Below are positions 1 through 8,863 of a stretch of DNA of 48,416 bases, piece after piece. A program made the position numbers and the translations under genes. Each line of letters opens with the position of its first letter. Within the stretch, counting starts at the first letter, position 1. The DNA lies in NCBI GenBank assembly GCA_028278425.1, contig JANQEJ010000092.1, forward strand, positions 1-48,416, written 5' to 3'. The DNA comes from Planctomycetota bacterium (lineage in GTDB: Bacteria > Planctomycetota > UBA1135 > GCA-002686595). The notes beneath the pieces are model-generated. The model was not told where the DNA came from. It was given only the letters and a program-made list of their open reading frames with translations, and did no database searches.

Positions 1-14
1 GCCCCGTGCCCGCC

Positions 15-3000
15 ATGCCTAGCTCCTCTTCCAGCCGAATCGGCTTTGCGTTCCTCGCGCTCGCGCTGACCTCTTGCACGCGCATCGAGGACCCCGACGC
101 CACCGTCGAGCCGGCCGCACCGCCGCCTCCCGGCTTCTCGCCGACGCAGGACGTCGTCGTCCCGCCCAACGACTTCCTGATCCTCTCGTGCAGTCTCGGC
201 TGCTCGTCCGGCGCCGCGGGTCAAGTCGGCTGCGCCGTTCAAGACGTCTTCGCCAACGGCGACGTCCGCGTCACCTTCACGAAGCCGGTCGACCCGAGCT
301 CGCTCTCCACCTTCAGCTTCCAGGTCGTCGAGGTCGGCACGGGCAAGACTCCGGCGGCGTCGCGGTTCGTCGATCCCGCGCAACCGCGGACCGTCGTGTT
401 CCGGCCCCTGGTCACCTTCGACTCGGAGGGGAATCCCGTCTTCGGGCTGGAGCAGGGCTCGACGTACACGATCACGCTCCCCGGCGTCGTCGACGATCCC
501 GCGGGGCCCTTCGTGACCGCCCTGGACGGGACTCCGAACAAGCGCCGGATGCAATGCGACGTCAACGCGTCGCTCGGAATCCTCGACCCCGTGCCCGGCC
601 CGCCCGCGGTCTCGGTGACCGTCGACAAGGTGACGGCGTACGACCCGGTGACGGGTCTGCCGAGCGCGTTCGACTTCGGCGTTCCGGCCGACGGCGCGGT
701 GGACGTGTTCCGTTTCACCGACATTTGCTTCGCGTTCGGCGAACTCATGAACCCCGCCACGCTCGTCAACCCGGTCACCGGCCTCTCGAGCACGATCGAG
801 GTGCGGATCGATCCGGACGGCGTCACCGCGGACCCGAGCGACCAGCAGGCGATCGCGGGCACGTTCTCGATCACGCTCGACCAGGACGACTTCCGGACGC
901 TGGTGACCTTCGACCCGCTGCTCCCCCTGCCCTCCGCGGGCTCGGATCCGGTGAACAAGCGCAAGATCGTCGTCTCGCTGTCGCCGGCGATCACCGACCT
1001 CGCGGGGAACGCCCTGACCAACCCGGGCGAGATCAGCTTCACGCCCGAGGTCGTTGCCTTTGACGAGATCCTGGCCGTGGAGAGCTTCCAGGGCGCCGCG
1101 AACCAGGACGTCGAGGCGTCGAGCGCGGCGTGGGGCGGCGGCCTGCTCGTGCCGGGTCCGGGCGGCGGCTCCGGACGGCTGGGCTCCCTGGTCGTCCCCG
1201 CCGGCGAGGTCGTCACGCTGAACACCGACTTCGAGGACTTCTCCGGTATCGCCGACCCGGCGATCTTCCAACCGGCGAGCGTCATCGACGCGGTCTTCGA
1301 CGGCTTGAGCTTCACCGTTCCGCCGGTGACCGACGGGATCTTCCCGTTCGCGACCGTCCGTGTCGAAGCGGGCGGACGGCTACGGCTCGAGGGTTCGCAG
1401 CCCGCGCGCCTCTTCGCCCGCGGCCAGCTTACGGTCGACGGCGTGCTCGACGCGTCCGGCGGCGACGCCGGGGTCCATCCGGACGCCGAGATCTTCGGCG
1501 CCGTGGCTCCGGCGCCGGGTCCTTCCGGCGGGCGGGGCGGCGATGGAGGCCGGCTGCCGACGTGGATCAACTTCGAGGGAACTCCGGGAACCGTCGTGCC
1601 CCCTCCGCCCCAGCCGCCGGCGCCGACCCTGCCCGAGCTCAACGGCCAGGCCGGCACGGGCGTGCCGGACAACTTGCTCGCTCCGACCGGCGCGTTCGGC
1701 GCGGGCGAGGGCGGCCTCGCCTGGCCGCAGTCGGTGCCGGACGACCCGTCGACTCCGGCGTTCGACGAGTCGACCGGCCACCTGCCCGTCGACCCCACCG
1801 ACATCAGCGGCGTCTTCTTCGACCTCATCCTGATCTGCCAGACGAAGATGAAGGGCGGCGTGGGCGCCGGCGGCGCGTTCGGGCTCGACGGCGGGGACGG
1901 GACGAACCTGCCGGTCGTGCCCGCCGGGCTGCCCGCGCCGGAGCCGCCGGGCGTGCAGGGCGGATCGGCCTCCGACTTCGCGCTCGGCATCGGGAGCGAC
2001 CCGACGAGCCCGCCGCGGCTGCTCGATCCCGAAGCCGGTTTCCTTCACGGCGCGCCCGGCGGCGGTGGCGGCGGGAGCCACGTCCAGGGAACGATGACCA
2101 ACGGTCAGGTGTTCTTCGATTGCCAGATCGTCTTCGGCGGGGGGCCCGCGAGCATCGTCTCGTACACGCAGCACTCGAGCGCCGCCGGCGGCTCCGGCGG
2201 CGGCGGTCTTCAGGCGCAGGCCGGGCGGGGCATCCTGCTCGACGGCGTCGTCGACGTGGGCGGCGGCACGGGTGGAAGCGAGGAGCCGGGCGGGTTTTCC
2301 GAGGTGACCGCCGGCGGCGGCGGAGCCGGCGGCGGCGCGCTCCTCCAGGCGCCCCAGGTCGCGATCGCCAACGTCCCGGGACGCGTCGACGTCTCCGGCG
2401 GCGACGGCGGGGTCGGGAGCGGCGGTTCCCTGGGCGGCGCGGGCGGCGCGGGCCTCCTGCGTTTGGAGACCTTCCCGCCCCTGCTCGACGTCGTCCAGGA
2501 AGCGGACAAGGTCCTCCCCGATCCGTCCGAGCTCGCCACCGTCGGCGCCACGCCGGACGACGTGATCAGCATCGGCCAGTGGACGCCGATCCAGGTCGGT
2601 CCGGCGGCGCTCAACGGCGCCCAGTCCTGCTGGTTGCAGCCGCCGGGGAACTTCTTCCTGCTCGAGTTCCTCGACGACGATCCCGTCGAGCTCGGCTGGG
2701 ACATGAAGCTCCTCCTCAACCCGCCAAGCCTCGGCGAGGTCTCTTTCCGCGGCGACAACGGGTTCTTTGGCTCGCCGCTCGAGGTGATCCTGGGCAACGA
2801 CCTCGGCGCTTCTCCGGTCGTCATTCGCTTCCAGGGAGCGCGTTCCGTCCAGCCGATCGCCGACTACTGCGACGTGCAGCTCGCGGGGGCCGGAGCGGAG
2901 ATCGCGCCCGGATCCCTGACCGGCTGGGTCGAGCATCCGGCGGAGCTGAACGCCTACTTCGCGAACCCCGGGTTGCGCCCGAACATGGTCCGGTTCCAGA

Positions 3001-3080
3001 TCGTGTTCGACACGACGCAGTCGACCTTGAGCGCGATCACGGGGGTCTCGGAGCTCAGCTTGAGGCTGCTGCCCGACTGA
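15..3080 (+). CDS. Large glycine-rich lipoprotein with Ig-like (Big_5) region
   Basis: The product is about 1021 residues and probably a cell-surface or periplasmic lipoprotein. The N-terminus has a short hydrophobic segment ending in the lipobox LTSC, with Cys21 as the lipidation site when the ATG at 15 is used. A GTG at 6 would add three residues. Roughly residues 70-340 contain two segments resembling the bacterial Ig-like Big_5 fold, with the phrase VRVTFTKPVDPSSLS and a second matching segment. From about 430 on come beta-strand-rich stretches broken by Gly runs such as GGGGGG and GGGGAGGG around LDASGGD-type motifs, a pattern common in secreted Planctomycetota and myxobacterial proteins. 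No catalytic motif was seen. The stop lies 3 bp from the stop of the convergent kinase gene. Function is unknown; an adhesive or structural surface role is a guess. Confidence 0.85.
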   Translation: MPSSSSSRIGFAFLALALTSCTRIEDPDATVEPAAPPPPGFSPTQDVVVPPNDFLILSCSLGCSSGAAGQVGCAVQDVFANGDVRVTFTKPVDPSSLSTFSFQVVEVGTGKTPAASRFVDPAQPRTVVFRPLVTFDSEGNPVFGLEQGSTYTITLPGVVDDPAGPFVTALDGTPNKRRMQCDVNASLGILDPVPGPPAVSVTVDKVTAYDPVTGLPSAFDFGVPADGAVDVFRFTDICFAFGELMNPATLVNPVTGLSSTIEVRIDPDGVTADPSDQQAIAGTFSITLDQDDFRTLVTFDPLLPLPSAGSDPVNKRKIVVSLSPAITDLAGNALTNPGEISFTPEVVAFDEILAVESFQGAANQDVEASSAAWGGGLLVPGPGGGSGRLGSLVVPAGEVVTLNTDFEDFSGIADPAIFQPASVIDAVFDGLSFTVPPVTDGIFPFATVRVEAGGRLRLEGSQPARLFARGQLTVDGVLDASGGDAGVHPDAEIFGAVAPAPGPSGGRGGDGGRLPTWINFEGTPGTVVPPPPQPPAPTLPELNGQAGTGVPDNLLAPTGAFGAGEGGLAWPQSVPDDPSTPAFDESTGHLPVDPTDISGVFFDLILICQTKMKGGVGAGGAFGLDGGDGTNLPVVPAGLPAPEPPGVQGGSASDFALGIGSDPTSPPRLLDPEAGFLHGAPGGGGGGSHVQGTMTNGQVFFDCQIVFGGGPASIVSYTQHSSAAGGSGGGGLQAQAGRGILLDGVVDVGGGTGGSEEPGGFSEVTAGGGGAGGGALLQAPQVAIANVPGRVDVSGGDGGVGSGGSLGGAGGAGLLRLETFPPLLDVVQEADKVLPDPSELATVGATPDDVISIGQWTPIQVGPAALNGAQSCWLQPPGNFFLLEFLDDDPVELGWDMKLLLNPPSLGEVSFRGDNGFFGSPLEVILGNDLGASPVVIRFQGARSVQPIADYCDVQLAGAGAEIAPGSLTGWVEHPAELNAYFANPGLRPNMVRFQIVFDTTQSTLSAITGVSELSLRLLPD

Positions 3081-3083
3081 CGC

Positions 3084-5957
3084 TCAGCGGTGAGCCCGCG
3101 CCTCTTCGAGGCCGGTGCGCAGCAGTTGGAACGCGTCTTCGACGTCGTCGGCGATCGGCTGCTCGAGTCCGGCGGCGAGCTCCTCCGCGCGCGCGAGCGC
3201 CGCCTTGGCTTCGGCCGGTTCCTCGGCGCGGACGTGGATGAGTCCGCGCTGCAAAGCCATCGCCGTCGCCAGCTCGAGGTGGACGGCGGACGTCTTGGCG
3301 AGCTCCGCGAGTGGCTCTTCGAAGGGCCCCAGGATCGCGAGGGCCTCGGGGTAGAGACCGGACCGTCCGAACGAGTCGGAAGCGTCCAGCGCGCCGATCA
3401 CGGAGTACGGCGACGCCATGCCCTCCGCCTCGACGCGATCCGCGACCGCCGCTTCGATCAGCTCGACGCCGCGATCGGTCTCGCCCAGGATCAGGTGCGC
3501 CTTGCCGAGACAATTGCGCACGCGGAAGAACGTGCTCCGTTGCGCCGGATCCCTGGGATCCAACTCCGCCATCAAGGGCTCGAGCAGCGCCTTCGCCTCG
3601 GCCCCCTTGGCCTGGTAGATCGCGACCTCGGCGGTTCGCAGGCGAAGCGTCGTGATCCTGAGGTCTCCGCTCGGGTAGTGCAGCTCCGCCAGCTTGATGG
3701 CTTCCCGGTAGCTGGCCTCGCTCTCCTCGAAGCGATCGTAGATCAAGTGGCACGAGCCCAGGGAGGAGAGCGAGCCGATCACCATCGGGTGGCTCGCGTC
3801 GAGGTTCGCGCGCGCCCACTCGAGCACGGCGCTGGAGAGCTCCTGGACCTCTCCGAACCGGCCGAGCGTCATCAGCGTTCCGGCGAGGTCCATCCGCGCG
3901 TCCCACGTGTGGTACTGATCGGGACCGAAGGCCGCCTCGCAGATCTCCACCTGCTCGCGGCGCAGCGCGAGCGCGCGCTCGAGCTCGCCGGTGGCGGTCA
4001 GCGCCTCGGACAGGTGACCGATCGCCGTCTTCATCCGGTGCGGCTCGTCGGCGTGCGCCGCGCGCAGGAGCGGCCACGCGTCGGAGAGCTCCGCGATCAC
4101 GGCGTCGAAGCGACCCTGGCTGAGCCGCAGGCCGGCGAAGGCCACCTTGGCCTGCAAGGTGCGCGGGTCGGCTCCGCCGAAGACGCGCGCGTGCTTCGCG
4201 AGCGCGTCCTCGAAGACGTTCTCGGCCGCCGCGAGGTCGGGGACGTTGACGAGCGCGGTGCCTAGGTCGAGCAGCAGGCCGAGAACGCGCTCGTCTTCCG
4301 CGCCGTAGCGCGGCTCGCCCTCGGCGAGAAGCTCCTTCACCGCGTCGCGTGACTCCGCCGCGCGTCCCATCTGCCCGAGGAGCGAAGCCCGCAGGCGTCG
4401 CGCGTCGTAGCCGATTGGCTCGCGGAGCATGCCCGCCTTCTCCATGTCGGCGAGGCTCGCCTCGACGCGCTCGAGCGCACGCGTGGGCTCGCCCAACGTG
4501 GAGAGCGACTGCGCGACGAAGAACCCGAGCTGCCCGCGGCCGCGCGGGTGGTCGGGCAGGTGCTCCCGGATGTCGTCGCCGAGCTCGAGCACGACGTCGC
4601 GCAGGAGCACGTCGCGCCCCTGCGCCGACGCCTGCGGCGCGCGGATGACGCCGGCGAGGACCGCCGCGACGCGATCGGACTCCTCGCGCGCGGCTTCGGC
4701 CGCGGCGAGGCGCTCCTCGGCAAGCCGCCCCTGCGCGCGCGCCTCGCGCCACCCGAGCGAAACGCCGACCGCGGTGGCGACGAGGGCGAGCGCGCCGACG
4801 CCCGCGGCGGCCGCGACCGCCGGGTGGCGGCGCACGTACTTCCGCGCGAGATAGATCGAGCTCGGCGGCCGGGCGGTGATCGGCTCGTTGGCGAGGAAGC
4901 GCTCGACGTCGCCGGCGAGCTCCTGAACGGTCGCGTACCGCCGCGCGCGGTCTTTCTCGAGCGCCTTCCGGACGATCGTCTCGAGGTCGCCGGCGAGCGT
5001 CCGGTCGACCTGCCCGAGCGGCGCGGGCTCCTCTTCCGCGATCCGGCGCAGGCATTCGGGGAGCGGACGCCCCTCGAACTCGATCGGCCGGCGGCCGGTG
5101 AGCAGCTCCTGCAGGAGCACGCCGAGCGCGTAAACGTCGGCGCGCGTGTCGATCTCGTCGGAGCGGCCGGCGGCCTGCTCCGGGCTCATGTACTCGAGGG
5201 TGCCGACGATCTGGCCCATCGACGTCAGGAGGCTCGCGGCGCGCAGGTCCTCCCCCGCGGCGCGCGCGACGCCGAAGTCGACGAGGTGAGGCTCCCCGCG
5301 CTCGTCGACGAGCACGTTGCTCGGCTTGAGGTCGCGGTGGACGACGCCCTTCTGGTGCGCGTGCGCGACGCCCGCGCAGACCGCGTTGAAGAGGCGCAGC
5401 CGTTCGCGTCGCGGCGGGCGCTCGGCCTCGACCCAGGCGTCGAGCGGGCGCCCGCGGACGAACTCGAGCACGAGGTACGGATGCGGCGCGGCGCCGAAGT
5501 CCGCGCGGCCCGCGTCGAGGATGCGCGCGATGCGCGGGTGATCGAGGCGCGACAGGAGCTCGACCTCGAGCTCGAAGCGGCGCAGCGCCTCGCCGCCGGC
5601 GAGCCAGGGCTTCAGCACCTTGACCGCCACGTCGCCCCGCGGGTGAGCGCGCTCGCCGAGGAAGACGGTGCTCATGCTCCCCGCGCCGAGCAGACCGCGG
5701 ATCGCGTAGGGACCCACCTTCTCCGGCGGCGGATCGGGCCAGGGGCCGAGCGACGCCTCGAGCGCGCTCCGCAGGCGGTCGGGCTCGACGGTCCAGGCGT
5801 CCAGCGGGTGCTCCTCGCGCTCGGCGCAGCGCAGGAGCTCCTCGCACTCGGCGCGCACGTCCTCGTCGGGCTCGGCGGCGAGAAGGCGCGCACGCTCCGC
5901 GGCCTCGGCGCCGAGCGCGCGCGCGAAGAGCGCCTGCACCGCGTCCGCGCGACTCAC
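3084..5957 (-). CDS. Transmembrane Ser/Thr protein kinase with C-terminal TPR-like region
   Basis: This 957-residue protein has a cytoplasmic Hanks-type kinase domain at about residues 80-350. The glycine loop is degenerate (GLLGAGSMSTVFLG). The other motifs are intact: VAVKVL lysine, HRDLKPSN catalytic loop, DFG and the APE-equivalent SPEQ. One membrane helix follows at about 378-402 (AAAAGVGALALVATAVGVS). About 550 residues of helical, TPR-like repeats come after it and would sit outside the cytoplasm. The GTG start at 5957 was chosen because it overlaps the sigma-factor stop (GTGA), which implies translational coupling. The open frame extends far upstream, but there it only shadows the sigma gene. 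ECF sigma plus kinase-TPR pairs are a recurring planctomycete arrangement, and the kinase probably controls the sigma factor. The substrate and signal are unknown. Confidence 0.93.
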   Translation of the reverse strand: MSRADAVQALFARALGAEAAERARLLAAEPDEDVRAECEELLRCAEREEHPLDAWTVEPDRLRSALEASLGPWPDPPPEKVGPYAIRGLLGAGSMSTVFLGERAHPRGDVAVKVLKPWLAGGEALRRFELEVELLSRLDHPRIARILDAGRADFGAAPHPYLVLEFVRGRPLDAWVEAERPPRRERLRLFNAVCAGVAHAHQKGVVHRDLKPSNVLVDERGEPHLVDFGVARAAGEDLRAASLLTSMGQIVGTLEYMSPEQAAGRSDEIDTRADVYALGVLLQELLTGRRPIEFEGRPLPECLRRIAEEEPAPLGQVDRTLAGDLETIVRKALEKDRARRYATVQELAGDVERFLANEPITARPPSSIYLARKYVRRHPAVAAAAGVGALALVATAVGVSLGWREARAQGRLAEERLAAAEAAREESDRVAAVLAGVIRAPQASAQGRDVLLRDVVLELGDDIREHLPDHPRGRGQLGFFVAQSLSTLGEPTRALERVEASLADMEKAGMLREPIGYDARRLRASLLGQMGRAAESRDAVKELLAEGEPRYGAEDERVLGLLLDLGTALVNVPDLAAAENVFEDALAKHARVFGGADPRTLQAKVAFAGLRLSQGRFDAVIAELSDAWPLLRAAHADEPHRMKTAIGHLSEALTATGELERALALRREQVEICEAAFGPDQYHTWDARMDLAGTLMTLGRFGEVQELSSAVLEWARANLDASHPMVIGSLSSLGSCHLIYDRFEESEASYREAIKLAELHYPSGDLRITTLRLRTAEVAIYQAKGAEAKALLEPLMAELDPRDPAQRSTFFRVRNCLGKAHLILGETDRGVELIEAAVADRVEAEGMASPYSVIGALDASDSFGRSGLYPEALAILGPFEEPLAELAKTSAVHLELATAMALQRGLIHVRAEEPAEAKAALARAEELAAGLEQPIADDVEDAFQLLRTGLEEARAHR

Positions 5958-6493
5958 GCCTCTCCGGCCTCCAGCGCGCGGATCAACCAGGCGCGCGCGA
6001 AGCGCCAGTCGCCGTCCACCGTCCGCGGCGAGATCTCGAGCAGCGGCGCGATCTCTTCGCCGGTGAGCCCGGCGAAGAAACGCAGCTCGACGACGCGCGC
6101 GGCGCGCGGGTAGGCGCGCGCGAGCCCGACCAGCGCCTCGTCGAGGGCGAGCACGTCGAGCTCGAGGCCTGGCTCCTCCGCGCTCGCGTCGGCGAGCTCG
6201 ACGCGCACCAGATCGCCGCCGCGCTTGCGCGCGTCGCGCCGGCGCGCGTGATCGATCAACACCTGCCGCATCGCCTTCGCACACGCCGCGAAGAAGAGCC
6301 CGTCGTCCGGCCACGTGTCGCGGTCGTCGCGCGCGAGCCGCAGCCACGCCTCGTGCACGAGCGCCGTCGGCTGGAGCGTGTGGCCGGCGCGCTCGCGTCC
6401 CATGGAGCGCGCGGCGAGGTCGCGCAGGACCTCGTAGAGCGCGGCCGTGACGTCGTCGGTGTCCCTCGGCCTCTCGGGCTTGGTTCGCGACAT
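5954..6493 (-). CDS. ECF-type RNA polymerase sigma factor (planctomycete sigma-70 ECF subfamily)
   Basis: The product is 179 residues, the usual size for the ECF subfamily modelled as TIGR02999. Region 2 is recognisable as LQPTALVHEAWLRLA followed by FFAACAKAMRQVLIDHARRR. Region 4 is a helix-turn-helix around ELRFFAGLTGEEIAPLLEIS followed by PRTVDGDWRFARAWL, which would read the -35 element. The ATG at 6493 begins 176 bp from the divergent beta-helix gene. The stop overlaps the kinase start by 4 bases, so the two are almost certainly one operon and one signalling module. No anti-sigma gene is adjacent, so regulation by the linked kinase is the likely alternative. The target promoters cannot be read from the sequence. 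Confidence 0.95.
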   Translation of the reverse strand: MSRTKPERPRDTDDVTAALYEVLRDLAARSMGRERAGHTLQPTALVHEAWLRLARDDRDTWPDDGLFFAACAKAMRQVLIDHARRRDARKRGGDLVRVELADASAEEPGLELDVLALDEALVGLARAYPRAARVVELRFFAGLTGEEIAPLLEISPRTVDGDWRFARAWLIRALEAGEA

Positions 6494-6620
6494 CGCGTTC
6501 CATTGTACGTGGGTCTACGCCTCGCGGGCGCGTTCCGGGGCTCGGCGGAACCGTCGCGGCGGGCCGAAAAGAAAACGGGAAACCGCTGCGCCGCTTCGCG
6601 CCGTTTTGCGCAGAGTCGTT

Positions 6621-6637
6621 GGAAGTCCGCGACTTCC
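6621..6637. promoter_or_regulatory. Palindromic element upstream of beta-helix gene
   Basis: The sequence GGAAGTCCGCGACTTCC is an inverted repeat with 7-bp arms and a 3-bp centre. It lies 33 bp before the ATG at 6670, in the intergenic region shared with the divergent ECF sigma gene. It could be an operator or a hairpin in the 5' untranslated region; no binding protein can be named. Confidence 0.4.
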
Positions 6638-6669
6638 CTCCGCACGGACCCTCGCCCCCACGCAGATCC

Positions 6670-8184
6670 ATGAAGCTCCTTCCCTTCGCGCTCGGACTCG
6701 CCCTCGCCCTTCCGGCCGCCGCCCAATCGACGATCAACGTTCCGCAGGATCAGCCGACGATCCAGGCCGCGATCGCGGTCGCCGTCAACGGCGACACGGT
6801 GCTCGTCGCTCCCGGCGTCTACAACGAGCAGATCGACTTCCTTGGCAAGGCGATCACGGTGCGCTCGTCCGGCGGTGCCGACGTGACGACGATCGACTCG
6901 CTCGGCGCGACGGCCTGGCTCGACTTCCCCGACGGCGCGGTCGTGCGGATGATCAACGGCGAGGGACCGGCGTCGGTGCTCGAGGGCTTCACCGTCACCG
7001 GCGCGAACGGTCCGGCCAGCCCGGGCGACTGCGGGATCTGGTGCGACGGGCTCTCGCCGACGATCAAGGACTGCATCGTGCGCGACAACAACGGCGGGCT
7101 CGGCGCCGGGATCGCGGGGAACGCGCTCATCGAGAATTGCGAGATCAAGGACAACAGCTCGATGCCCTACGGCGACGGCGGCGGGCTGCGCGGCCAGCCG
7201 ACCGTGATCGACTCGGTGATCTCCGGGAACCGCAGCGGCGGCCTCGGCGGCGGCATCTACGCGACCGGGCCCTGCCTGATCACCGGGACGCTGATCTTCG
7301 CGAACATCGCCGGCAACGGGGCCGACGGCTACTCGGGCGGCGGCGTTTTCGGTCCGGCGACGCTCGATCGTTGCGAGATCAGCCGCAACTCGGCCCACCA
7401 CTGGTTCTCCGGCGGCCCGCCGGACACGATCGGCACCGCGGTCGACGGCGCCGTCGCGATGACGCACTGCACGGTCTCCGAGAACTTCATCGAGGGCGGC
7501 GCGGTGCCCGGCGAGCCCTCCGGCGCGCTCAAGAACGTCGGTACCGCCAAGAACTGCATCTTCTGGAACAACGAGGCCGCCGAGGTGGCGGTGGGCTCCG
7601 CGACCGCGGTCTCCTACTCGATCGTCGCCGGCGGGTACCCCGGGATGGGCGTCCTCTCGAGCGATCCGCTCTTCACGGACCCCGCGATCAACGACTTCAC
7701 CCTGCAACCGCTCTCACCGGCGATCGACGCGGGGGATCCGACCTCGCCCCTCGACCCCGACGGGACGCGGGCCGACATGGGCGCCTACTTCTTCCCGAAG
7801 TTCCCCGCGACGTTCACCGTTCACAACGGCTCCGGCGCAAACCCCGTGAGCTACGCGACGGCCGTCAACCCGGTGATCGGGACGACGTGGACGGCAACGG
7901 TGGACATGACGCTGCACGCGCCGACCGCCAACTTCGCCGGGGCCGTGGGCGTGCTCCTGCCCGGCGCCGTCCTGCCGACGGCCTTCGGCGAGCTGCTGCT
8001 CAACCCGCTCGCCAACCCCGTCGTCCAGGTCTTCCTCGCCCCGGTCGGGAGCACGACGACGATCCAGGTGGCGATCCCGAGCGACCCGGCGCTCTTCGGA
8101 GTCACGGTCTACACCCAGGGGCTGGCCGGCGGGCCGGGGCTGGTCGAGCTGGCCAACGCGATCGATCTCTTCCTGGGGAGCTAG
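6670..8184 (+). CDS. Secreted right-handed beta-helix protein
   Basis: The product is 504 residues. Residues 1-18 (MKLLPFALGLALALPAAA) form a Sec signal peptide with an AQ-type cleavage site, which favours the ATG at 6670 over the in-frame start at 6619. Residues about 20-370 carry the parallel beta-helix pattern of the pectate-lyase/choice-of-anchor-Q type: it opens with INVPQDQPTIQAAIAVAVNG, then repeats short N-rich coils (DNNGG, DNSS, GNRSGG) and ends with the phrase LSPAIDAGDP. Residues about 379-504 form a separate module starting TFTVHNGSGANP and ending NAIDLFLG; from memory, similar tails recur on secreted proteins of some Planctomycetota. No lyase active site was identified, so binding or surface roles are as likely as polysaccharide cleavage. 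It is divergent from the sigma/kinase pair and may be its target. Confidence 0.9.
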   Translation: MKLLPFALGLALALPAAAQSTINVPQDQPTIQAAIAVAVNGDTVLVAPGVYNEQIDFLGKAITVRSSGGADVTTIDSLGATAWLDFPDGAVVRMINGEGPASVLEGFTVTGANGPASPGDCGIWCDGLSPTIKDCIVRDNNGGLGAGIAGNALIENCEIKDNSSMPYGDGGGLRGQPTVIDSVISGNRSGGLGGGIYATGPCLITGTLIFANIAGNGADGYSGGGVFGPATLDRCEISRNSAHHWFSGGPPDTIGTAVDGAVAMTHCTVSENFIEGGAVPGEPSGALKNVGTAKNCIFWNNEAAEVAVGSATAVSYSIVAGGYPGMGVLSSDPLFTDPAINDFTLQPLSPAIDAGDPTSPLDPDGTRADMGAYFFPKFPATFTVHNGSGANPVSYATAVNPVIGTTWTATVDMTLHAPTANFAGAVGVLLPGAVLPTAFGELLLNPLANPVVQVFLAPVGSTTTIQVAIPSDPALFGVTVYTQGLAGGPGLVELANAIDLFLGS

Positions 8185-8188
8185 TCGC

Positions 8189-8228
8189 TTCCACAGCCTG
8201 TTCACACGCTTTCCACAGGCTACGCACA
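8189..8228. promoter_or_regulatory. Phased array of four DnaA-box-like CACA motifs
   Basis: Four motifs, TTCCACA, TTCACA, TTTCCACA and TACGCACA, place their CACA cores at 8192, 8203, 8214 and 8225, exactly 11 bp apart on the same strand. The best match to the DnaA consensus TTATCCACA is 7 of 9, at 8209-8217. An 11-bp pitch equals 9-mers separated by 2 bp, as in the DnaA site arrays of the E. coli origin. The array sits in the 136-bp gap after the beta-helix gene. No AT-rich unwinding region and no dnaA gene lie next to it, so a DnaA-titration or regulatory site is as plausible as an origin. Confidence 0.45.
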
Positions 8229-8320
8229 AGAGCCCCCCTGTCGCCGCCCCTCGGGTGAGGCATACTCCCCGCGCTTCCCGTCGTGTCCCCTGTCGAACGC
8301 GTGTCCCCGAGCCGGCGAGC

Positions 8321-8545
8321 ATGACCACCGACAGCGATTTCCGTCGTCCTTCCCGCGAAGAACCTTCGTCCCGAACCAGCACCGTCGACCCGCCTGCGAC
8401 GCGAATCGAATCGGTCGACGCGGAGCGCTTTCTCGCTCTGCTCCTCTCCCGACGACGCCTTGAGCGCGTTCCGGTCGCCCATGGGCGGAAGGGACTGATC
8501 GATCCGGTACGACGGATCATCTTTCAACTAGAAGACGGCGCCTGA
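8321..8545 (+). CDS. Small hypothetical protein (74 aa)
   Basis: A 74-residue open frame starts at the ATG at 8321 and ends 12 bp before the stop of the convergent gene. It is Arg- and Ser-rich at the N-terminus and ends with an amphipathic stretch (ERFLALLLSRRRLERVPV). No domain was recognised and no convincing ribosome binding site is visible. Support comes from the candidate bidirectional terminator that overlaps its stop. The codon pattern is less GC3-biased than its neighbours, so it may be spurious or recently acquired. An in-frame ATG at 8255 would lengthen it to 96 residues. Confidence 0.4.
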   Translation: MTTDSDFRRPSREEPSSRTSTVDPPATRIESVDAERFLALLLSRRRLERVPVAHGRKGLIDPVRRIIFQLEDGA

Positions 8546-8561
8546 GGCAATCGTCTTCTAG
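8528..8561. terminator. Candidate bidirectional terminator hairpin
   Basis: CTAGAAGACG (8528-8537) and its exact complement CGTCTTCTAG (8552-8561) form a 10-bp stem with a 14-nt loop. The structure overlaps the stop codons of the two convergent small genes. There is no strong T-run on either side, so termination is inferred from position and symmetry. Confidence 0.5.
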
Positions 8562-8863
8562 CTGGCCAGCACGCCGTTGAGCGCCTTGAACCGCCGGCGC
8601 TCGAAGGTGTGCAGCCAGAGGTACTCCCGCAGGCTCGGCTTTCTCAGATCGCGATCGTCGCTACGGACTTGGTGCGTCTTCCCGGTCGCGGTGCGCAGGA
8701 GCACGACTTCATCGCGAACCGCTTCAACGATCCAGAACTTGTCGACGACGTAGGTGTAGGTGTCACCCCCCTTGGCGGGATGCACGCCGTACGCGCGCGG
8801 CCCCGGCCGAGTGCTGTGCTTCTGCATGCGGTAAACCGCGATGTCACCGGGAGAAAAACGCAT
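8558..8863 (-). CDS. Conserved hypothetical protein (101 aa), planctomycete type
   Basis: The 101-residue product begins MRFSPGDIAVYRMQKHSTRP and contains the motifs GPRAYGVHPAKGG and YVVDKFWIV. I recall similar short proteins as conserved hypotheticals in planctomycetes, with the order 'GD.VVYR..KHS..PGPRA..V.PA..G..Y.Y.VDK.W'. The predicted fold is a small beta-rich barrel. No enzyme motif, signal peptide or membrane helix is present, so it is probably cytoplasmic. It stands alone: a convergent small gene lies downstream and about 130 bp without a gene lies upstream. Function is unknown. Confidence 0.8.
   Translation of the reverse strand: MRFSPGDIAVYRMQKHSTRPGPRAYGVHPAKGGDTYTYVVDKFWIVEAVRDEVVLLRTATGKTHQVRSDDRDLRKPSLREYLWLHTFERRRFKALNGVLAS

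Noticed and set aside
239..1990. A 583-residue minus-strand open frame in the first lipoprotein
   Set aside because: It has Ser/Pro-rich composition typical of antisense reading of Gly/Asp-rich sequence.
8185..8320. A complete replication origin
   Set aside because: The phased CACA motifs are suggestive, but there is no AT-rich unwinding tract or dnaA/dnaN gene, so it is kept only as a finding.
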